Source: Anthopleura xanthogrammica (lineage: Eukaryota > Cnidaria > Anthozoa > Actiniaria > Actiniidae). Taken from it: a stretch of DNA of 64,000 bases. Below are positions 47,066 to 54,701 of this stretch, piece after piece; the stretch's first letter is position 1, and the number at the start of each line of letters is the position of its first letter. Made by a program: the position numbers and the translations under genes. The notes under the pieces are model-generated. The model worked only from the letters and a program-made list of their open reading frames with translations, searched no databases and had not been told where the DNA came from. The DNA is taken from positions 4,999,292 through 5,063,291 of the forward strand of contig OZ025213.1 of the NCBI GenBank assembly GCA_964019055.1. Reading direction: 5' to 3'.

Positions 47066-49763
47066 CTTATTTATATAGCGCTTAACTCCATTTAGCCCAA
47101 AGGCACTGTTACATGCTTAAGTCATAAGCCCATGGCTGAGCAGACTGAGTAATCACTCCTGCACTTATAATAGCCAAAATAACTTGAAAAACAAATTGAG
47201 AACCTTGGTTGTTTCATATTCTTATGTACAGTAAAAGAACTCTCACCTGAGTAATATCCAATGTCATTATTTCCATCTAGTTTACATAACTCATAACATT
47301 CTATCATGTTTTCATCCCAGTGTCTCCTGTACTCTGGATCATGAAGAACATCATATAGATCCATGAATGGAACATCACTAAATTGTGTAACCACCTGTGA
47401 AAATATCAACAATAAATATTAAAACATGAAGTATTGTAAAGTATTTAATCAAGCATATTTTTTCTCGGAAAAAGTTCTTAGCTCCTGGCGAGATTCGAAC
47501 CCACAACCTTCAGGTTGCTAGCCAGATGCTCTATCCACTGAGCTACAGGAACTCATAGTGGAGAGCGAGGTCTACGAGACACTTTACAACTGTTTATACA
47601 GTTACCAAGCAATTCCTAATATTATAACATGCATTATTACAGTGCAGTACTGGTCAATATATTGGATGGTTTTTGGCTCGGAAGTAATGTTTTCCCATTT
47701 TAGACCACATGTCATTTTCTGGAGGAAAAAGCTTCTTAGTTTCATTCTCATCCACATTAATGTATTATCTTCCACCAAGCAATGAAATGATTCCAAGGGG
47801 AATGGAATATTTTCTGAAATGGGAAAACATTTACACCCAAATCAAAAAGGTCTAGGATAGTCTATTGTTGAGTCTACCTATTTAATTCTATTTTGAGCAA
47901 CAGCATGCATGCAGTCCCACTCATATTTCAGTAATACTACAAACTAAATTAACTCAAGAGGTCTGTAAGGACACACGCTTAATGTATAAGGGTTGCACTC
48001 ACTATAGTTACCACATTAGACCTAATGCTCAAACGAGTATCAACAGATGTATAAACAGGAATAGGGATTACAAAACTTGTTAAAAGCTAACACTTAAGCC
48101 CATATTATGAGATATTTTAGCATCAAATAAAGTGATTTATTGAGCTAAATTTTGTCTGAAATCTAATAATGTTTGGTAAACACAACCTCTATAGATTAAT
48201 ATTGAAATACTTACATATATCAATGTATTTCATATTCAAATTTGATACTTTAGGATATTTTTAAATCCATCCGAGTATGATAGAATAGGTTCATAGGCAA
48301 GCTCAGAGAGATTCAGTTTAGATGAGCTTAACTTTTACCCTTTATAGATAGCTTGTTTTTGAACGAATTACAAATTATGCACTGTCAGCTGATTTAAGTG
48401 AGCTGAAGAATATGAATAAAATAGACTGTGTAACTTAACAACTTTTACATAATTTTATTGTCTCGTATCAATACACATCATTTCTGGTGCAAGGAGTATA
48501 GTGTTTTGCTGCTATTGATGACTAATAGACTGATTCAGCGGATTGATAATAAGAAAAATAAATAAATCCTGGGGGGAAAACATAATTTGCATGCATGTGT
48601 TTCTGTGAAATCTCAAAAAAATATATAAATAAAAAAAAACATAAAAAGGACTGAATACAGATGAATATCAGCAACATGTCCTTAAGGAGATATTCAAAAC
48701 AAGCTAATTAAAGCGAATGGAAAATTCTGATAATAAATAATTAAACAAGTGGGAAAGTCTCAATTATATCTTGTCCATCCTATGCCAAGAACTAGAATGT
48801 GCTACAAGACAGCAAATATACTGGTAAATTGAGCAGCTTGGGAACTCCGACTCATTCAAAATTGACTCTTCTTATAGTTAGTTTTAAGGTAAAAAGTAGT
48901 TTTGTACGAAATAATAAAGATTTTTTTGAGAACTCGCTAGTAGAACAGGTTTGATAAAGACAATATTGATTTTGGTGAAGCTGTAATGAAAATATCTTGG
49001 ACAAAATTTTCCGGCTTTCCCTCGTCATTGCATTACTTCAAAACAGTGCTAAAAACCAAAGTACTTGTTTAATAAAATGTTGTTTGTAGAGGAATAAAGG
49101 CAGGTTTTCCCCTTTGAAAAAAACCACCAAGTAGAATGACCTTTGCATCTACAAACAAGGACATCTTGTTGTACCTAAACCTTTAATTTCCATGGCGGTT
49201 CAACACAAAAATTATTCTTTAAATATGTGCAACTATAAGCCCTAGTGACTGTTCAAGTCAAATGTAAGCTTACTAAGATCATAGAATTTTAAAATAATAA
49301 TTAAGCAAGCTTAAAGACAGTGATGCAAGAAGGATTTTGCAATCATTTATGGCGCTTGGAGGTTTACACACATACCCACCGCAAAATTATTTTTCAGTGG
49401 TAAATTTTTGATCACTAGTTTCTATTTTTACTGTGAACACGAAAGATATAAAAAGATATCTCCTAGTTTTATCTATAAATATAAAGCCTAAAATTGAATA
49501 ACTTGTTGAACATAAAGAACAAGCATTATCCAAGAGTACAAACTTGAGTGCAAACCCCGTGACTAAAAATTTCCAGCGCCAAAACATACCTTCATCATCT
49601 TCACTGAAGTGCCTTCTGTGAACTTTGAGAACACCTTGATGCCATGTTTGTCGTATAAAAGAGACCATTTTTCAGTGCTTTCGGCTAATCTTCTAAACTG
49701 CTCAAAATCCTCTGCTTTCGCAACTCGAACTTCTCCAACTTTCATTGAACCGTCGATAGTCAT
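44947..49763 (-). CDS. STARD10: START domain lipid-transfer protein (STARD10-like)
   Basis: Predicted phospholipid (PC/PE) carrier of the StarD2/PCTP subgroup, cytosolic. Exons (minus): 49763-49590, 47394-47247, 46741-46638, 46197-46083, 45681-45629, 45195-44947; phases 0,1,0,1,0 agree: 280 residues, near the roughly 290 of vertebrate STARD10. The START fold fills about 15-225: [64 protein letters not shown]. The C-tail is strongly acidic ([12 protein letters not shown]...[10 protein letters not shown]), as in STARD10 rather than PCTP. The start is the first Met of exon 1. Intron 1 (2.2 kb) contains a tRNA-like sequence and a MITE. Lies 9 kb from FCHSD2 on the same strand. Confidence 0.9.
45779..45806. 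repeat. (TTG)n microsatellite
   Basis: About nine TTG units in a STARD10 intron. Confidence 0.85.
46999..47063. repeat. (AAT)n microsatellite
   Basis: About 21 AAT/TAA units in a STARD10 intron, followed by ACTTATTTATATAGCGCTTA, a common flank of cnidarian dispersed repeats. Confidence 0.9.
47480..47552 (-). tRNA. tRNA-Ala(AGC)-like gene or tRNA-derived SINE head
   Basis: 73 nt fold into a cloverleaf on the minus strand: acceptor GTTCCTG/CAGGAGC, D arm GCTC-AGTGGATA-GAGC, anticodon arm TCTGG-CTAGCAA-CCTGA (one T-T mismatch) and T arm GTGGG-TTCGAAT-CTCGC. The anticodon is AGC (Ala). Internal Pol III boxes look good (A: TAGCTCAGTGG; B: GGTTCGAATCT), and a TTTTT run follows 14 nt downstream. 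Against a working tRNA-Ala: the G3-U70 identity pair is absent (T3-A70), and several stem pairs are wobble. It may instead be a SINE head or a pseudogene. Sits in STARD10 intron 1, same strand. Confidence 0.6.
47669..47854. repeat. TTTCAGACCAC MITE family copy in STARD10 intron 1
   Basis: Inverted ends TTTTTGGCTCGGAAGTAATG...TTTTCCCATTTTAGACCACA and TTCTGAAATGGGAAAACATT...CAAAAAGGTCTA. Interior ...TCTCATCCACATTAATG. Same family as 59111-59290 and the partial copies near 6540, 37500 and 62630. Confidence 0.65.
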
Positions 49764-52358
49764 GAGCCGGCTGTCCCGCAGTCAACGCTTTTCCTATCTC
49801 TAAACAGTAAGTAAAATGACTGTAATAGACTCTGTTGAGTACTAACTTTCGTTTACAGGTTTTCTAGACGGTATAAATGGCGATATCTTAGAGCGTTTTC
49901 TTGCCTTTGGTTGACTACGTAACTGATTTTACTCAAACAAACTCTAACATGATCCGAAGTTTTGCCGAGCATTCATGACGTAATACCCGAGGGAATAAAC
50001 CAATCACGTCCAAGCATGCGGGCGTCTGAGGATCACTCTTGAAAGCTCGTGGGAAGAATTAAAGGTCCGGTGATTCCCAAGTTTTCGTTGTTTAGGACGC
50101 CCTCGCCATATTTTATCTCTTCGTACAAACATTATCGGCCCTTAGAAAAAGATAATAGCTGGGACTATCATTACTACGGTATTGAAATTGGAGCACGTCT
50201 TCGAAGAGCCATGGATCAGGATGGATGAGCCATCAAATCTCGCATATCACATAGCCCGGGACTTGATATGGTTTGGACAGTGTAAAAAAAAACAAAAAAA
50301 AACTAAAATACAAATTTCTTCTCGCTCAGCAAGTTCTATTTTAGTTTGGACCCATTATTGAGTATCCCCGTCGTTTCAATGACAAAGCGAGTGAACTGCG
50401 AAAACAGGTGCTTGGAGCTTTAAAATTTCAATGCAAAAACATAAAGCACACGAAGAATTCTCGTGGTTTACTTAACTATCTTTATTCCAAAGTTATCAAT
50501 ACAATAAATCAGACATTATAATCTTGAGAACATTACATTTTGTTCTATTTTTCTATGTTGTGGTCAGAACATTATTTATTTTTGGCTAAATTATACAAAG
50601 ACGCCATTACCTATTCAAACTTTACTGTGTTTTTCTTAAATTATAAACTTAGATAGAGGCCGTATGGTTCCAAGAACTAAAAATAGGCAAATGTAAACAA
50701 AAATGTCTTATTTCAAATACTTAAATCGTAGATAACAGCAGATCCCTTAAATGAATGGGGTATTTCTTGAAGAGTCTACTATTATTGGAGTATATTTTGA
50801 AGCATGTTCATTATCTGTTGTTGATACTAAATGGCGAAATCTTGCATAACTGTTTCCAGCCTCGTGAAACAAAAAAGATATAATAGAAGTTATTTTAGGA
50901 TCCTAGAGCTATATTTAGGAAGGGATGCTGTAGCAACTACGCACTCTTGTTGTAGCTTGTTTGTGTTGTGTTGAAGGTGTTTGATCTGCATGATCTAGTC
51001 TATATCAGCTTGATCAACAAAGATGAAAACCACAATGTTTCAAGTCCGTCATAACATCCGATGGGAACGCGCACGCGCGCTTAAGGCTGCGATCAAATGC
51101 GTTAATGTTTTGGTCAGTTTTTAATGCGTCACTGTACTGCGCACCAACCGGAAACTGTCGGGAGGTACATTTTAAATCTCGTTATTAATATATACGGCCA
51201 AACCCGAATCATAGATGATTTGGCGTAAAATGATTCGTTCATGAGATTTTGTTACGACGCACGAAACGTATTTTAACCAACCGCGATGCTAATTAGAGAG
51301 CACAAAATTGATGAAATTTTCTTTCTTTTTTATCAAGTCTAACAAGGAAACTGATCTAGAATGAACTATAATCACTATACACCAGTCTATAATTGCCGAT
51401 TCTTTCGAATATTCTTGCAAACTTAGCATAGAGTGTAGTGTATTTTTAAAATTCGTTCGTAATTTCCCTCAATCGCTTTAAAAAGAAACGACTTCCTTGT
51501 TTTTGTTGCGGCGACAAAAATTCCGGGAGAATATTCCAACGGCTAAAAAAAACCAAAATATCATGAACTGAAATAGAAATCCTCAATGAAAATACGCGGG
51601 AATTTTGATGGCGCATTTTCTTGAAGTATCCATCTGTGTTTGGTGATTGGTCTGTTAATCCAGAGCACGTTATGAATCAAGAACAGGTGCATTTAATGGA
51701 AGTGATCTAGTGATCATGAACGCCAGGCATCATCGTTTATATGACTCATAAAACCACATGACAGTCTATTTTTATCTCGAATGAGAATAGGTGAATATAG
51801 GAATACGTTAGACTCGACTAGGGAGATTGAGAGTTCAATTTTCAATATATGTTTAATTCAAAAGCAATAGTTTTTTTCTGGAAAAAAATGGATAAAAAAA
51901 GAGAAAAATAGGTGATAGCTGAAAAAAGATAAAAAATGTCATTGAATTTAAAGTAAAATAACGAATACCGTTAGGAGCACATTCATCCATCCATTCATTT
52001 TGTTCCGCTTATTCTTTCACTTCCTCACTATTTTTCAGTTCCGTTGAAAGGACGAGTCGATCATTCACATGGTAGTTTGTACGTGACATTACGTTCTAAA
52101 TTCGGTAGACTTTTCGACATCTCCTTAGTTAGGATTTTCCCGTTTCCAGCTCTCTCTACCTGCCTTCAAACGTCACCAGGCTAAATACGGATTACTCATT
52201 TCCCGCATCACACCATATGGCGGTTATGACGTACCACGATCAGCTGTGAATCGTTTGTGATAACTCGCTAGAGTTTGTTCCTGGTCACGAAAGGGAGGAA
52301 ATAAAACGCATTCTGTAGTCCGGGTTGAGGTATAAGATCAAGAACACTCTTAAAACAT
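49764..52358. other. Gene-free stretch upstream of STARD10
   Basis: Contains the STARD10 promoter side just above 49763 and otherwise AT-rich sequence without splice-consistent frames or recognisable protein. No feature identified between about 50000 and 52350. Confidence 0.5.
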
Positions 52359-52361
52359 TTA

Positions 52362-52750
52362 AGCCTGGTTTTCACTAGCGACGCAAGCACAGTCGCAAGC
52401 ACAAAACACAAGCAGGAATACCGTTTTCAATAGCGACGCAAGCACAGTCGCAAGCACAGAACACAAGCAGGAATACCGCGTTTTCACTACGACGCAAGCA
52501 CAGTCGCAAGCACAAAACACAAGCAGGAATACCGCGTTTTCACTACGACGCAAGCACAGTCGCAAGCACAAAACACAAGCAGGAATACCGCGTTTTCACT
52601 ACGACGCAAGCACAGTTGCAAGCACAAAACACAAGCAGGAATACCGCGTTTTCACTACGACCGGACGCAAGCACAAGCGCAGGCACAAACGCAAGCACAA
52701 GTATCAAAACTTTTTGATCCTTGTGCTTGTGTCGTAGTGAAAACTAGGCT
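52362..52750. mobile_element. PIF/Harbinger-like MITE with internal minisatellite
   Basis: Inverted ends AGCCTGGTTTTCACTAGCGA and GTCGTAGTGAAAACTAGGCT, flanked by TTA (52359-52361 and 52751-52753), the 3-bp target typical of PIF/Harbinger. Between them lies a roughly 56-bp tandem array. The open frame 52359-52571 is a by-product of that array. Confidence 0.7.
52376..52668. repeat. 56-bp minisatellite
   Basis: About five copies of a 56-bp unit starting GACGCAAGCACAGTCGCAAG and ending CCGCGTTTTCACTAC. The unit end TTTTCACTACGACGCAAGCA repeats the element's own terminus, so the array looks like reiteration of the transposon end. Confidence 0.85.
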
Positions 52751-52753
52751 TTA

Positions 52754-53175
52754 TAAGTGACTGAATAATAACACTTCAATGTGAATAGATTGGAAAGTGT
52801 AGGAAACAACTGCACTAGGGTAAACACACTAAAAAAAATCGTGAATATTTTCACACTCAATTCTATCAATTATTCATTTATATTCTGATTTATAATAAGC
52901 ATCATTGCTTAGTTTTACAAGTTTTCGCATAAACCGGCAAGTTTTTTTTCCAAATTACGCCTTTTCAACTGACTCCCTCGATCGATATCTTAAAACATAA
53001 TAAACTTAAAATCCATTATTAAATTTGATGTTAACTATATATACTGTAAAACGATCTTCGTATCTTGAAGAAATCATTAGACTTTTGTCAAAAACCACCT
53101 TAAATTATGATTTACGAGGGTCATGGATACACATAGACCTGGCGTCTATATATGTTTGCATCGCTGGCGCATAGG
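52754..53175. other. Spacer left of the DIRS element
   Basis: AT-rich, no gene or repeat recognised. It ends TCGCTGGCGCATAGG just before the DIRS left terminus. Confidence 0.5.
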
Positions 53176-53199
53176 ATTATACTTCACAAACTCCGGTCG

Positions 53200-53382
53200 A
53201 AATATATTTATGGTATAGCTTGATATTACTCAGTGCAAACCACACTTTAACGCCTAAAGTTAAAAAACATTATGAAAAATGAATAGGCGGGAAACCAGCC
53301 CGCCAATACCCCTGGGAATGTATCCCATAATACCTCCCCTATATAAGCCCTGTGCCGCACTGTCTCGACGGCTTTATTTTCA
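53200..53382. repeat. DIRS left inverted terminal repeat
   Basis: 183 bp starting AAATATATTTATGGTATAGC and ending GACGGCTTTATTTTCA. It is the exact reverse complement of 57822-58004 and contains the TATATAA promoter motif. Confidence 0.95.
53340..53346 (+). promoter_or_regulatory. DIRS TATA box
   Basis: CCCCTATATAAGCCC inside the left repeat, with transcription expected near 53370. Its mirror copy in the right repeat (57858-57864) faces inward and could drive antisense RNA. Confidence 0.55.
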
Positions 53383-53530
53383 GTGCTCTTGCAAAGAAGC
53401 CACACGGTAAGTACAAATATAATCTTGTGATTACTAACCCCTTTTTTTTTTTACATAACAATCGTAGCCCTTGTTAGTATATATTTTTTATTTTCACCTA
53501 GCTTACAGGTTTATTGCTTTAATACCTACA

Positions 53531-54701
53531 ATGGGGCGTTCCAGTTCTAAGAAGCGAAAATCTCGCTCACGATCTCCTTCGCGGTCGCCCAGCAAGCGAC
53601 ATAGATCGGGTTCAAAATCCCCCGAAACAAGAAAAGAACCCTCGCATGAAAAGAACTCTAGTAACCGAGACAAAGAAAAAAACAGCTACAAACCCACTGA
53701 GCCAAATTCTGGCTAAACTAGAGACTATGGAAGGTAGAATAAAATCTCTAGAGAGCTCTCGCGAAGAGGTCAACAATGTTTACATTTCAGACGCTATGTC
53801 AGTTTACGCGGGAGAGGAAGATGATTTCCCCGAAGAGGGTTCAGAGAGCAATTCGCTTACTCCATCAGGCAATTGGCCTACAGAAACGGGCAGTTCGCCC
53901 ACTAACACGGACAATTCGTCCAAAAACACGGGCAATTCGCCCAAGATACTAGACACAGACCGAAAGGAAGTGTCCACTGATTCCGATGAGAATAATTTCT
54001 TTGACCCGGAATCAACCGAATCCAGTTGGAAACCTTCGAAAGAACTGACCGCGTTCATTCAGAAAAACTTTAATAAAAAGTTAACAGCCCCTCAATTCCA
54101 AGAGATTTACGATTCATTCTCACCACCCGAGGTGCAAGAATGTTATACACCAAAGCTCGATAGGGATCTACTGAAACAAATTCCAAAGACATTGGCGCGT
54201 AAAGCAACTGAGCTCAATGATAAGGACCTAGCATTAGCACAACGCTCACTGCTAGCAACCACTGGCCCGTTATGTGGCCTTCATGATATGCTAGAAAACA
54301 AAGACAAGATAGATTCAGCTGAAATTCTCGGCATCGTACAGAAGACTTTATGCCTTGTCGGCTCAGCATCACACATGTTGACAGTCACTCGTCGGGCTAA
54401 GATCCTTCGGGCGATAAACCCAGCCAAAGCAGGTTTAGCTGATAAACCGTTCCCAAACGCGGGTAAAAATTTGTTTGGCCCTGATTTGGCATCCATTGCC
54501 TCTAAGGAAGTAGATGTATCAAAGAGCCTGGCTAAAGATTTCAAAAGACCCGGTCCTCCAGCCAGATTCAATAGAAATCAAACAAACAATGAATATTCAA
54601 ACACTAGATATGGCAATCGCTACAACAATAACAGGCCAAATTTTTTGTCAACAAAGTACCAATCAAACCGTGGCCGGGGCCGGGGCTATTTTCGCCCCTA
54701 A
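53531..54701 (+). pseudogene. DIRS Gag-like ORF1 with one frame change
   Basis: The N-terminal frame begins at 53531 (MGRSSSKKRKSRSRSP, a very basic SR-rich nucleic-acid-binding head) and stops at 53714-53716. The rest continues in another frame, opened at 53646 and ending at 54701: an acidic middle, then a conserved Gag-like region (about LLKQIPKTLARKATELNDKD) and a C-tail rich in Asn, Arg and Gly (NRGRGRGYFRP). The two frames overlap across a seven-A run at 53676-53682, where a +1 shift would connect them. Either a one-base indel in the run disables gag, or the element uses +1 frameshifting. Gag-like proteins of DIRS form the particle; no zinc knuckle is visible. Confidence 0.65.

Noticed and set aside
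52359..52571. Cys-rich repeated 70-codon frame
   Set aside because: Translation of the 56-bp minisatellite inside a MITE; not a toxin or cysteine-rich peptide gene.
52362..52750. Regularly spaced repeats considered as a CRISPR array
   Set aside because: Units are contiguous without unique spacers, and the context is a eukaryotic genome.
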